A program made the position numbers and the translations under genes. A stretch of DNA of 33,180 nucleotides from contig JAFQDN010000045.1 in assembly GCA_017415995.1 (NCBI GenBank), positions 1 to 33,180 on the forward strand, written 5' to 3'. Below the pieces are notes generated by a model that was given only the letters and a program-made list of their open reading frames with translations, had not been told where the DNA came from and did no database searches. Of the stretch, positions 1 through 8,649 are shown one piece after another. Positions within the stretch are counted from its first letter, which is position 1; every line of letters begins with the position of its first letter. This DNA is from Akkermansia sp. (lineage in GTDB: Bacteria; Verrucomicrobiota; Verrucomicrobiia; Verrucomicrobiales; Akkermansiaceae).

Positions 1-1
1 A

Positions 2-511
2 AGCCTGACACTGAGCTGGATGGCTACCCACACTCGCACGGAAAGTGAGTTGAATCTGCTTGGGCTTCCCTACGAGTGGGCGCAGGATGCCCTGCAGCTG
101 GATGCCCGCCTGACTTGGGCAACCGCCATCAGCGATAAGACCACGCTCCGCGTATTCGGTGGCCTGCAATACCTCGCCACGGACAGCGGAGAGAGCAACG
201 GACTCAAGACCGGCTCCGTGCAGAATCTGCGTGGAGAGCTTGGCATTGGTGCCTCCCACAAGTGCAGCGACAGCACACTGGTATTCGGTGAGTTGAGCTT
301 TGTGGGCGACATGGTGCGCAATAACCCCACCGCCGACCTCGGCGGCATGCGTCTGCGTGGCTCCAATCCCGGCCGTGCGGGCATCAACCTGAGTGTCGGC
401 GCCGCCCATCGTCTCTCCGACGACTGGAGCCTCAACGCCTCCTACTCCTTCGAGCTCATGCAGAATGTAACAAGCCACAGCCTGAATGTAGGCGCAAGCT
501 ACAGTTTCTAA
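2..511 (+). CDS. Autotransporter-type outer-membrane beta-barrel, C-terminal part (5' end outside window)
   Basis: The frame is open to the left edge and ends at TAA 509-511, so only about the last 169 residues are present. They alternate short polar and hydrophobic stretches typical of amphipathic beta-strands (for example LRVFGGLQYL, NLRGELGIGAS, LNASYSFEL) separated by turns, and the protein ends in NVGASYSF. A C-terminal aromatic residue, usually Phe, is the known barrel-assembly signal of outer-membrane proteins. The fit is to the barrel of type V autotransporters, which translocate or display an N-terminal passenger; the passenger itself is not visible here. The ATG at position 20 is internal, because reading continues upstream in frame. 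A strong terminator follows 24 nt after the stop. Confidence 0.75.
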   Translation, partial: SLTLSWMATHTRTESELNLLGLPYEWAQDALQLDARLTWATAISDKTTLRVFGGLQYLATDSGESNGLKTGSVQNLRGELGIGASHKCSDSTLVFGELSFVGDMVRNNPTADLGGMRLRGSNPGRAGINLSVGAAHRLSDDWSLNASYSFELMQNVTSHSLNVGASYSF

Positions 512-534
512 AACACGCCACACAGTGTTATTTT

Positions 535-566
535 AAGCGCGTAGGGGCATTCCCCTACGCGTTTTT
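535..566 (+). terminator. Rho-independent terminator of the autotransporter gene
   Basis: A perfect 10-bp GC-rich stem (538-547 with 552-561) closes a 4-nt loop and is followed by TTTTT at 562-566. An A-rich 5' flank (535-536) extends the stem into the T-tract. This is a classical intrinsic terminator for the plus strand. Confidence 0.92.
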
Positions 567-579
567 GCATCCCGCGGGT

Positions 580-620
580 GCGACAAATCGGAAGTTGAAA
601 TGGAAATTGCGATTTATCGC
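580..620 (-). terminator. uvrA: Hairpin without U-tract behind uvrA
   Basis: Positions 580-590 and 610-620 form an 11-bp stem around a 19-nt loop. In minus-strand RNA the one non-Watson-Crick position is a G-U pair, whereas in plus-strand RNA it would be an A-C mismatch, so the structure suits uvrA mRNA. It starts 24 nt after the uvrA stop. No run of U follows, so intrinsic termination is doubtful; 3'-end protection or factor-assisted termination is possible. Confidence 0.45.
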
Positions 621-644
621 TCAGCGCAAGCAGCGGCATCCCCA

Positions 645-3600
645 CTAAACATTACCGGAGCCTTTTTCTAACTCCGCTTTAATAAACGGAGCCGTAACAC
701 TTTGGGAGGAACGAGCGACCTGTTTAACAGAGCCCTGAGCCACAATAAAACCGCCTTCATCACCTGCACCGGGTCCCATATCAATGACATAATCAGCTTC
801 ACAAATAAGCTCCGGATTATGTTCGATAACAACAACCGTATTACCCAATTCCACCAAGCGGCGAAGCACGCCTACCAATAAACGCACATCATGAGGGTGC
901 AAACCGATGGTAGGTTCCTCAATAAGATAAAGGTCCTGCGGTAATTGTTTACCACGGCGAATAGCCGACAGCGCAGCCCGGCGTCCTTTAATGAGCTCCG
1001 CAACAAGTTTAATGCGCTGAGCCTCGCCACCGGACAGCGTGTTACTGGCTTGTCCGAGAGTGAGATAGCCCAAACCGGTTTCACACAAAAGGCGAAGCGG
1101 CTCAGCCAAACGAGCTTGTGATGCAAAAAACTCCGCTGCATCCTCCATATTCATTTCCAGCACCTCAGCAATAGTTTTCCCTTTATAACGGGCTTGCAGG
1201 GTTCTGGAGTTGTAGCGCGCGCCGCGACACGTTTCGCAAGGCACGGTACATGGCGGAAGAAAATCCATTTCCTGTTTACGGAAGCCTGTTCCCTTGCAGC
1301 TTTCACAATGACCTGCAGCGGTGTTGAATGAGAAACGTCCGGCGTCGAATCCGAGCCGTTTGGCATCTGCCGACTGAGCAAAAAGCTTACGGATTTCATC
1401 AAAAATGCCGATGTAAGTAGCCGGAGTGGAGCGAGGCGTTTTACCGAGGGGCGATTGATCCACCCTGTACAAAGCACGCACGGAATCCAGCCCGGCAGAA
1501 GACTTCCACAAAGCGCGTTCCTGCGCCGAAACTTTACCACCCAAAGCGTGAAGAACAGCCGGAGCAAGGGTGCCTGTAATAAGAGACGTTTTACCGGCAC
1601 CGGAAACACCGGTAACCACCGTAAAACGCGCCCGAGGTAAGCGCAGGCAGACATCTTTCAGGTTATGCAAACAGCATCCCGTCAGCTCCAGCCAATCCGC
1701 ATCTTTAAGCGGCAACCACTTGCCGCAGTACGGATGTTTTTCATTATGAGACAATGCCTTGCCGGTAACGGATTGAGGATTCTTCAACACCTCGGCAAAC
1801 GAGCCCTGAGCCACAATTTCGCCACCGTGCACACCGGCACCGGGACCGAGGTCAATAATATGGTCCGCGCGGCGCATGGTATCCTCATCATGTTCAACAA
1901 CAAGCAAGGTGTTACCGCGTTTGCGGAGAGTATCCAGAGTAGACAGCAAGCGAGCGTTATCGCAAGGATGCAAGCCGATGGTGGGCTCATCCAACACGTA
2001 GAGTACTCCACGCAGCTCCGAACCTAACTGCGCAGCCAAGCGTATGCGCTGAGTCTCGCCGCCGGACAGCGTTGTTGCAGCGCGATCCATGGACAAATAC
2101 CCCAGCCCCACACTCTGCAAGAACTTTAAGCGCGGAACGATTTCTGCCACCACATTGCGGGCAATATCGGCATCTCGGCCTTCAAATTGCCAACTGTCCA
2201 CCAATTTCATGGCACTGACGGCATCTAACTTGCCGATTTGCGAGATATTGTACCCGAAAAGCTCAACCCCCAAGGCAAAAGGATTGAGGCGCAATCCATT
2301 ACATGCCGGGCAATCGCAAAGGGGAACATCCTTGGAAGCCGTTTTCTCCACCTCCCTATCGAAGCGGAGTTCTTGTTCCAACTCACTCATGCGGTCGGCA
2401 TCACGCGCAGCCGAAACTTCCGCAACGTGGCCGTGCCCCATACAAGTCGGGCACCAACCATGCGGCGAATTGAAGGAGAAAGTGGAGGGCTCCGGATCTG
2501 CGTAGGTTGCACCGCAGCTCGGACAACTTAAACGCGTGCCGATAAGCCTGCGCTGCCCCGCGCACAATAAACGAATAAAGCCGTCTCCCATTTCCAGTGC
2601 ACGGCCGATGAGCTCATGAAGGGTTGCAAAATCGCAATCCTTACCATTCATCCGGATATGGTTATTGCTAACACTGATATCCGCCAACACAATATCAACA
2701 TCATGGTTAGAATAGCGATCCAGAGGAGTAAAATCTTCCGTGCGGACAAGCACGCCGTCCGTCAGAAGATACGGATAATTTTTGCGGGCTGCCCAACGAG
2801 CCAAATCTGCATAATGTCCTTTTCGATTGCGAACAACCGGCGCCGCAATCATGAGAGAAGCCGGCTTTTTGTCGATTTCAGCCATGACGAGGGCTCGGAT
2901 TTCATCCGTCGAGCGACGCCCGACAGGCACTTTACACACCGGGCAATGAGCCTGCCCCAATTTAGCATACAGGAGGCGAAGGAATTGCCAAATTTCCGTA
3001 ACGGTACCGACTGTAGACTTGCAGCCACCGCGAGAGCGGTTCTGCTCAATAGCAACGGTAGGCGGCAAGCCGGTCAGGCGATCCATATCCGGAGTTTCCA
3101 TTTGTTCCGTAAACTGACGAGCATAAGGGCTCATCACATCCAAGAAACGTTTTTGGCCTTCTGCAAAAATAATATCGAAAGCAAGAGTGCTTTTACCACT
3201 GCCGGAAAGCCCGGTGACAACCGTCATGGCATTGCGGGGAATATCCACATCAATGTCTTTGAGCTGGTGGTGACGCGCGCCTCGCAAAGCTATAACGCCG
3301 TCAGGGATAGCGGTTTCCGCATGCTCCTGCACCGCAGCCGAGAGAGCGGTTTGCTGCCCATACATACACTGGGCGAGGAAGCCGGACGTATAGCCGAGGG
3401 CAGAAGAGGCGACATGCTCAGGAGTGCCCTGCACCACAATATGCCCGCCGCCGGTTCCGCCCTCCGGGCCGAGGTCTATAATATGGTCCGCACTCTTGAT
3501 AATCTCCATATTATGCTCAATAACCAGCAAGGTATTCCCCTGCTCCACCAAACGGGCAAAAACGCGCAACAGCACATCAATATCACTGAAATGCAAGCCG

Positions 3601-6170
3601 GTTCCCGGTTCATCTAATATGAGCAGGCTTCCGTTTTGTGCCGAACTCACCGTCAGCGTATCCACAAGAATGCGAGCAAGCTTGAGCCGCTGATTTTCGC
3701 CTCCGGAAAGCGTATTGAGCGGTTGGCCAAGACCTAAATGCCCGAGGCCGACATCCACCAAGACCTGTAATCGCACAGCAATGCGGGCAGCGCGGGCATT
3801 CTTTTCCGCCGCAAAAATGCGCTGAACGCTTTGAACATCGAGCGCCAAGAGCTCTGCCATGTTATAGCCGAGCAAAGTAATACTGAGCGCTTGTGGTGTA
3901 TAACGGGAGCCATGACAAAGAGCACAGGGCACAAAAATGTCTGAAAGGAACTGCATTTCCACCTTTTCCTGCCCTAAGCCGGCACAACGAGGGCAACGCC
4001 CCTCCCCGCTATTGAAAGAAAAATACCCGGCCTTGAGTCCCCTAGCGCGAGCAGCGGGCTCAGCCACAAACAAAGCACGGATATCCTCAAAAACGCCCAT
4101 GTACACAGCCGGAGTGGAGCGAGGCGTGCGCACAATGGGACTTTGGTCCACCAATACCACATCCTGTACGTGCTCCAGCCCCTCAATGGAGTGCACGTGC
4201 ATTTCATCTTCGTCATCAAAAGCATCGGGGTGGCTGTACCCATACAACACACTGCAAGCCAAGGTGCTCTTTCCGCTACCGGAAACACCTGTCAGGCAAT
4301 TAAATACACCTAAAGGTATATCAACATCAAAACCATGCAGATTGTGGCATTCCGCGCCGCGAATGCGTATGTAGCCCTTAGGCGTACGGCGCTCAGTGGG
4401 TACCGATATTTGAAGACGCCCGCTCAAATAGGCTCCGGTTAATGATTTTTCCGCGTTTTCGATATACCGGGGGACGCCGGCGTACATCAAGTGCCCACCG
4501 GAAGAACCGCCGGACGGCCCCATGTCCACCAAATAATCCGCAGCGCGCATAACAGCCTCCTCATGCTCCACCACAACAAGCGTATTACCACGCTGCGATA
4601 AACGGCGCATGGCGGCAATCAAGCGCTCCGTATCACGAGCATGAAGGCCGACGGTCGGCTCATCCAGCACAAACAAGGTTTCCGTGAGAGCTGCCCCCAA
4701 GCAAGCCGTAAGACTGACGCGCTCAATCTCACCGCCGGACAAAGAACGGGTGAGGCGATTGGCTGCAATGTATCCCAAACCGACTTCACAGAGATAAGCA
4801 ACACGGCTACGCAACTCGCGCACAGCCTGTTTAAGGGAACGGTCCTGCCCGGAATGTGGCACGACGTGAGCGTCCAGCCATGGCAGCAGCTCATCCATTG
4901 GCAATGCCTGCGCCTCCGGTACCGTCAATCCTCCGATAGTATAGGCAAGAGCTTCCGCACGCAATCTGCCGCCATGGCAATCCGGACAAACACTGTATAC
5001 TCGGTAATACGCTAAAAACACACGCGCGGTCATCTTGTGGGTGTGCTTTTCCATGTCATCGAAAATACCTTTATAACCGTACCACAAGCCATAATCGGAG
5101 GCAGACCAAGGGTCCAGATCACCGCTGTTGCCATAGTATACCCAATCCTTTTCCTTTTGCGTGAGCTGCTCCCACGGCACATTCATGCGCACGGCTTTGG
5201 AGCGCTTGTTAGCGCGCACAAAATCCTCATAGCAAGCAGAAAGCGTCTGTGACGAGAGCATTTTGAGTGCTCCTCCGGCAATCGTTTTATCCGGAATAAC
5301 GCCGCGACTGTAATCGTAGGTTATGGCACGACCGTATCCTTTGCAGGCCGGGCATGCACCGAGAGGCGAGTTCCCGCTGAACAGCTCCGGACGCGGCTCG
5401 GCAAGCGGAAACCAATCGCTGCGATATTGCAGCAGCGGAGACCATGCATCGTCCTGTTTTACAGCAACATACGCGACATCCTGCCCATGCTGAAACGCCG
5501 TTTCCACGGCTTCCGTAAGGCGCATTCTGTTTTCCGCCTTTAATTTAATGCGGTCTTGTAGAACATACCAGCACTCCATCCCCACGTCAGACTCAGTAAC
5601 AGAATCCAAACGGACAATGTTTCCCGCGGTGTACACCCTGAGATAGCCTTGAGCCTGTAGAGCATCAACCATTTCCTCAAATGTGCCGACCGGGGGCACG
5701 GCAAAACATACGGCAACATCATGACCACCGTGAGTTGCCAGCAGTTCTTCTGCCACGCTTTGAGGGGTAGCGGGTTTTATAATGCGCCCCTCAGCATCGC
5801 GCCCCTCTGCCATGCGTGAGTATATAATTTTAAGGTACTCATTCAGGCCGGTCATTGTCCCCACGGTGGAACGTGAGTTTTTAACGGAGTTTCTCTGTCC
5901 CAACGCAATGGCCGGCGGTACATTTTCTACGCTGTCCACGTCCGGCTTGTCCATTCTATCCATAAATTGGCGGACGTACGGCGAGAATGTTTCCACATAG
6001 CGGCGCTGCCCCTCTGCATACAAGGTACTGATTGCCAGCGAGGTCTTACCGCTTCCGCTCGGCCCCGTCACAACGGTCAGCGAACCTAACGGTATCTCTA
6101 CATCAACATTTTTCAGGTTGTGTTCTCGTGCTCCGCGTATGCGTATTTGTCTGGCATCCACCTCTTGCAT
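645..6170 (-). CDS. uvrA: UvrA excinuclease ATPase subunit, tandem-duplicated form with four ATPase domains
   Basis: UvrA recognises DNA damage in nucleotide excision repair and loads UvrB. This protein has 1841 residues, about twice the usual ~940, because two complete UvrA copies are fused head to tail. Four Walker A motifs are visible: GPSGSGKT at 36-43, GVSGSGKST at 628-636, GLSGSGKST at 987-995 and GVSGAGKTS at 1521-1529. There are four ABC signatures (LSGGE followed by I, N, T and A) and four Walker B motifs. The fourth Walker B reads LYLIEEP, so the usual Asp is Glu while the catalytic Glu is kept. Zinc-module CxxC pairs are complete in copy 2; copy 1 has lost the first pair of its first module (about residues 250-275). 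Tandem UvrA is known from Chlamydia, which supports a PVC host. The gene is monocistronic, with start ATG 6168-6170 and no Shine-Dalgarno sequence. Confidence 0.97.
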   Translation of the reverse strand: MQEVDARQIRIRGAREHNLKNVDVEIPLGSLTVVTGPSGSGKTSLAISTLYAEGQRRYVETFSPYVRQFMDRMDKPDVDSVENVPPAIALGQRNSVKNSRSTVGTMTGLNEYLKIIYSRMAEGRDAEGRIIKPATPQSVAEELLATHGGHDVAVCFAVPPVGTFEEMVDALQAQGYLRVYTAGNIVRLDSVTESDVGMECWYVLQDRIKLKAENRMRLTEAVETAFQHGQDVAYVAVKQDDAWSPLLQYRSDWFPLAEPRPELFSGNSPLGACPACKGYGRAITYDYSRGVIPDKTIAGGALKMLSSQTLSACYEDFVRANKRSKAVRMNVPWEQLTQKEKDWVYYGNSGDLDPWSASDYGLWYGYKGIFDDMEKHTHKMTARVFLAYYRVYSVCPDCHGGRLRAEALAYTIGGLTVPEAQALPMDELLPWLDAHVVPHSGQDRSLKQAVRELRSRVAYLCEVGLGYIAANRLTRSLSGGEIERVSLTACLGAALTETLFVLDEPTVGLHARDTERLIAAMRRLSQRGNTLVVVEHEEAVMRAADYLVDMGPSGGSSGGHLMYAGVPRYIENAEKSLTGAYLSGRLQISVPTERRTPKGYIRIRGAECHNLHGFDVDIPLGVFNCLTGVSGSGKSTLACSVLYGYSHPDAFDDEDEMHVHSIEGLEHVQDVVLVDQSPIVRTPRSTPAVYMGVFEDIRALFVAEPAARARGLKAGYFSFNSGEGRCPRCAGLGQEKVEMQFLSDIFVPCALCHGSRYTPQALSITLLGYNMAELLALDVQSVQRIFAAEKNARAARIAVRLQVLVDVGLGHLGLGQPLNTLSGGENQRLKLARILVDTLTVSSAQNGSLLILDEPGTGLHFSDIDVLLRVFARLVEQGNTLLVIEHNMEIIKSADHIIDLGPEGGTGGGHIVVQGTPEHVASSALGYTSGFLAQCMYGQQTALSAAVQEHAETAIPDGVIALRGARHHQLKDIDVDIPRNAMTVVTGLSGSGKSTLAFDIIFAEGQKRFLDVMSPYARQFTEQMETPDMDRLTGLPPTVAIEQNRSRGGCKSTVGTVTEIWQFLRLLYAKLGQAHCPVCKVPVGRRSTDEIRALVMAEIDKKPASLMIAAPVVRNRKGHYADLARWAARKNYPYLLTDGVLVRTEDFTPLDRYSNHDVDIVLADISVSNNHIRMNGKDCDFATLHELIGRALEMGDGFIRLLCAGQRRLIGTRLSCPSCGATYADPEPSTFSFNSPHGWCPTCMGHGHVAEVSAARDADRMSELEQELRFDREVEKTASKDVPLCDCPACNGLRLNPFALGVELFGYNISQIGKLDAVSAMKLVDSWQFEGRDADIARNVVAEIVPRLKFLQSVGLGYLSMDRAATTLSGGETQRIRLAAQLGSELRGVLYVLDEPTIGLHPCDNARLLSTLDTLRKRGNTLLVVEHDEDTMRRADHIIDLGPGAGVHGGEIVAQGSFAEVLKNPQSVTGKALSHNEKHPYCGKWLPLKDADWLELTGCCLHNLKDVCLRLPRARFTVVTGVSGAGKTSLITGTLAPAVLHALGGKVSAQERALWKSSAGLDSVRALYRVDQSPLGKTPRSTPATYIGIFDEIRKLFAQSADAKRLGFDAGRFSFNTAAGHCESCKGTGFRKQEMDFLPPCTVPCETCRGARYNSRTLQARYKGKTIAEVLEMNMEDAAEFFASQARLAEPLRLLCETGLGYLTLGQASNTLSGGEAQRIKLVAELIKGRRAALSAIRRGKQLPQDLYLIEEPTIGLHPHDVRLLVGVLRRLVELGNTVVVIEHNPELICEADYVIDMGPGAGDEGGFIVAQGSVKQVARSSQSVTAPFIKAELEKGSGNV

Positions 6171-6176
6171 GGAATT

Positions 6177-6204
6177 ATTCTAATAAATTCCGGGCTTTCT
6201 GCAA
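6177..6204 (-). promoter_or_regulatory. Possible uvrA promoter, almost leaderless
   Basis: On the minus strand TAGAAT (6182-6177, five of six matches to the -10 consensus) lies 16 nt behind a poor -35 TTGCAG. Only 6 nt separate the -10 from the ATG, so transcription would begin at or next to the start codon. The rest of 6205-6347 is AT-rich and presumably holds the divergent promoter of the small lipoprotein gene, but I cannot pick out a convincing one. Confidence 0.3.
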
Positions 6205-6347
6205 AGATTAAACTGTGTCTTGCCAAAAAAAACAGCATTTTATTAAAAAATGATAACTTTTTGCTTTACATGTTTGTTAATTTGTGGTAATTATTAACCG
6301 AAGCATAACTAGCTTTACAAATTCAAACCATAGAAAGACACAGCAAC

Positions 6348-6521
6348 ATGAGCAAAATCATCAGCATCGGACTGGCAGCACTCTGCCTTGTAGGACTCAG
6401 CGCATGCCACCACCATCACCACAGAGGGCATCACCACGGAGGATACCATGGAGGAAGCTACTACCACCCTGCACCGCCGATGTATGGCGGATATCATGGC
6501 GGGCACCACCGTCATCGCTGA
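6348..6521 (+). CDS. Small histidine-rich lipoprotein (57 aa)
   Basis: The ATG at 6348 opens a 57-codon frame ending in TGA 6519-6521. Residues 1-19 are a lipoprotein signal peptide with lipobox LSAC and the acylated Cys at position 20. The mature 38-residue chain starts with Cys followed by five His and contains 16 His overall, with Gly and Tyr. Such composition suggests binding of divalent metals (Ni, Zn, Cu) at the envelope, but this is inference from composition only. No family is recognised. It lies alone between divergent uvrA and convergent rsmB, and a hairpin begins 22 nt after its stop. There is no Shine-Dalgarno sequence. A coherent signal peptide plus lipobox argues that it is a real gene despite its size. 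Confidence 0.72.
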   Translation: MSKIISIGLAALCLVGLSACHHHHHRGHHHGGYHGGSYYHPAPPMYGGYHGGHHRHR

Positions 6522-6543
6522 ACAAGCAGGGAGAACAACACGC

Positions 6544-6577
6544 ACGCCCTCGGGAGAAGAAAACTCACCGGGGGCGT
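6544..6577 (+). terminator. Hairpin without U-tract between convergent genes
   Basis: A 10-bp stem (6544-6553 with 6568-6577) encloses a 14-nt loop. One pair is G-U only in plus-strand RNA, favouring the 3' end of the small His-rich lipoprotein mRNA. It also lies just beyond the rsmB stop. No T-run follows on either side. Confidence 0.45.
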
Positions 6578-6601
6578 ACTGCGTATTAAGAAAGCAAAGG
6601 C

Positions 6602-7819
6602 TTATGAACGAAGCAATAGCGCGGCATAAGCTCCATCAGCCTGCTCACGGTGCGGCAACGCCAAGTAATCACGAACAAGAGAGAACTCCGGATGCGTAGC
6701 CAAGAAAGCATCCACAACCTTGCGGTCCTCCTGCGAATCGATAGAACAGGTGGAATAAACCAAACGGCCACCACTGCGAACAGCTTGCGAAGCAGAATGA
6801 AGGATAGCGGATTGCAACGAGGCCAAACGGTCAAATTCCGCCGGTTCCAATCGCCATCGAGCATCTACCCTGCGTTGTAATACTCCGGAATTACTGCAAG
6901 GGACATCCAATAAAACGGCGTCAAACTGAGCAAGCATATTCTGAGGACACGGGGAGGACCAGTCATGGCACGCAACCTGAACATTCAAAGCTCCGGCATT
7001 CAACAAATTCTTGCGTAACTGCTCTAAACGGTGAGGAGCAGCATCCGTGGCTAAAAGCTCGATATTGCCCCGGGTTGCGCCTATCATCGCAACAGACTTA
7101 CCACCGGGCGCTGCGCAGGCATCCAGCACTTTCTCGCCCGGCTGAGGTTGCAACATCTCAATACAATAACGCGTGGAAGGATCCGCCACATATACAGCAC
7201 CATCCGCCAGGGCCTGCATCGGCAATCCGGCCGGCACGCGATACCAACCGGAGGCTTGTTCCAAGGGTATCCAATCCGACGGCACGGCAAACTCACGCAA
7301 GGGATTAAGGCGCACATACACGGGAGCCGGATGTGTATTCCATTCAAGCATTTTTTCCGTTTCCTCGGGGCCGAACTCGGCTACCCAGCGCTTTACCAAC
7401 CAATCCGGAGCAGAATACCGCACCCCAAGCGGAAGAGTTTGTGCGGTATTTTCAAAATCACAGCGTCGGCGCACGGCATTGCGCAGCATGCCATTCACTA
7501 ATCCGCGCAGCCTTGCAGGAGCAATGGAGACCGTTTCATTAACGGCAGCATGCTCTGCCTGCCCGATGATGAAAAGCTGGCACAGCCCCACCAGCACAAG
7601 CCAACGCGCGGAATCTTCCAATTTACCGGAGCGGAGTTCATGGCAAAGATGCTCCAAGTAGCGCATATTGCGCAGAGTTCCCAACACAATGGCTTGTACC
7701 AAAGCTCGGTCGGACGCGGACAAAGCGACTGATTCACGAGCGATGAGAGTTTCCGCAAACACACCACCTTTTGCCCACCGAACAAGACATTTGTGAGCAA
7801 TGGCCCGAGCATTACTCAT
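6602..7819 (-). CDS. rsmB: 16S rRNA (cytosine(967)-C(5))-methyltransferase RsmB
   Basis: RsmB transfers a methyl group from S-adenosylmethionine to C967 of 16S rRNA. The 405-residue protein has an N-terminal NusB-like RNA-binding region (about 1-130) and a C-terminal Rossmann methyltransferase. SAM-binding motif DACAAPGG is at 233-240, and the two family cysteines are in DVPCS (C308) and STCSI (C358), the latter being the expected nucleophile. I chose the ATG at 7817-7819 because the protein then begins at the normal NusB-domain edge. An in-frame ATG at 7858 would add 13 polar residues, and a longer extension would run into the upstream phosphatase gene. It is the last gene of the exbB-to-rsmB run, 53 nt behind the phosphatase stop. 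Confidence 0.93.
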   Translation of the reverse strand: MSNARAIAHKCLVRWAKGGVFAETLIARESVALSASDRALVQAIVLGTLRNMRYLEHLCHELRSGKLEDSARWLVLVGLCQLFIIGQAEHAAVNETVSIAPARLRGLVNGMLRNAVRRRCDFENTAQTLPLGVRYSAPDWLVKRWVAEFGPEETEKMLEWNTHPAPVYVRLNPLREFAVPSDWIPLEQASGWYRVPAGLPMQALADGAVYVADPSTRYCIEMLQPQPGEKVLDACAAPGGKSVAMIGATRGNIELLATDAAPHRLEQLRKNLLNAGALNVQVACHDWSSPCPQNMLAQFDAVLLDVPCSNSGVLQRRVDARWRLEPAEFDRLASLQSAILHSASQAVRSGGRLVYSTCSIDSQEDRKVVDAFLATHPEFSLVRDYLALPHREQADGAYAALLLRS

Positions 7820-7872
7820 ATTGTTATCAGTTTTAGTTGTGTTCCTTTTTTTCTGCATACAACAAGAAAGAA

Positions 7873-8643
7873 TCAGGGCATTTGCAAGGCTTGATGAATG
7901 GGGATACGCCCATTCCAAGCAATGATGGCACCACTATGGGGGGCTGCATCTGAAGGGGTATACTCAACACTGCCTCCGGCAGCCTCCAGAATCACACGCG
8001 CGGCAGCAAAATCCCACAGGTTAATGCGATTTTCCACATATGCATCAAAGCGCCCCGCAGCTATGTAACACAATGTTAAAGCGGCCGTTCCGAGAATGCG
8101 GATTTTCTTTACCTGAGCTGACAAATGGGCAAAACGAGCAACCCCGGCAGAGCCCGATTTATCATGCGTACCATGACCGATAAAAACGACAGCGTCACGC
8201 ATCTGCGTGCGGGCTGAAACGCAGATGGCCTTGCCGTTCAGCAACGCAGGGCCTCCTACACACGCACTGAAACATTCATCCTGCATGGGGTCATACACAC
8301 AGCCGAGTACAAATGAACCGTTTACACTCAATGCAATACTTACGCAATACAACGGTATACCATAAAAATAGTTTACGGTTCCGTCTATGGGGTCAATAAC
8401 CCACAGCGGAGCATTCTTATCCCCGCCACAGCTTCCCTCCTCGCCTAAGACCGCATATTCCGGAAAATCCCGGCGCAGACGAGCAACTATCAGCTCCTGC
8501 GTTTCCGTGTCGAGCCGCAATTTGAGGTCGTGAGCAGATGACGATGCAACTTCTTTGCTACGGTAGAAGTTCGTTTTCAGGAAAAGACCGGCCTCACGGG
8601 CTGCCGCCTCAGCAGTTTTCAGTTGAGCAGAATAATCCATCAT
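7873..8643 (-). CDS. suhB: Inositol monophosphatase family protein (SuhB/IMPase-like)
   Basis: Members are Mg-dependent phosphatases of inositol-1-phosphate or similar sugar phosphates; bacterial SuhB also acts in rRNA transcription complexes. The 256-residue protein shows the family metal site in order: GEEG (67-70), WVIDPIDGTVNYF starting at 81 with Asp84 and Asp87, and the C-terminal LWDFAAA with Asp211. All metal ligands are kept, so it should be active. Substrate cannot be told from sequence; 3'-phosphoadenosine or histidinol phosphatases of the same fold are alternatives, but the length and motifs fit IMPase best. Two ATGs are adjacent at 8643 and 8640. It lies 6 nt behind the PBP gene and is co-transcribed with it. 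Confidence 0.88.
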   Translation of the reverse strand: MMDYSAQLKTAEAAAREAGLFLKTNFYRSKEVASSSAHDLKLRLDTETQELIVARLRRDFPEYAVLGEEGSCGGDKNAPLWVIDPIDGTVNYFYGIPLYCVSIALSVNGSFVLGCVYDPMQDECFSACVGGPALLNGKAICVSARTQMRDAVVFIGHGTHDKSGSAGVARFAHLSAQVKKIRILGTAALTLCYIAAGRFDAYVENRINLWDFAAARVILEAAGGSVEYTPSDAAPHSGAIIAWNGRIPIHQALQMP

Positions 8644-8649
8644 GCGCTA

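Noticed and set aside
2616..3617. 333-codon plus-strand open frame opposite uvrA
   Set aside because: It is antisense to conserved UvrA domains, has low-complexity unlikely protein sequence and no family resemblance.
7820..7918. N-terminal extension of RsmB to 7918
   Set aside because: It would overlap the IMPase gene by 46 nt and add residues unlike any NusB-domain start; ATG 7819 gives the normal family length.
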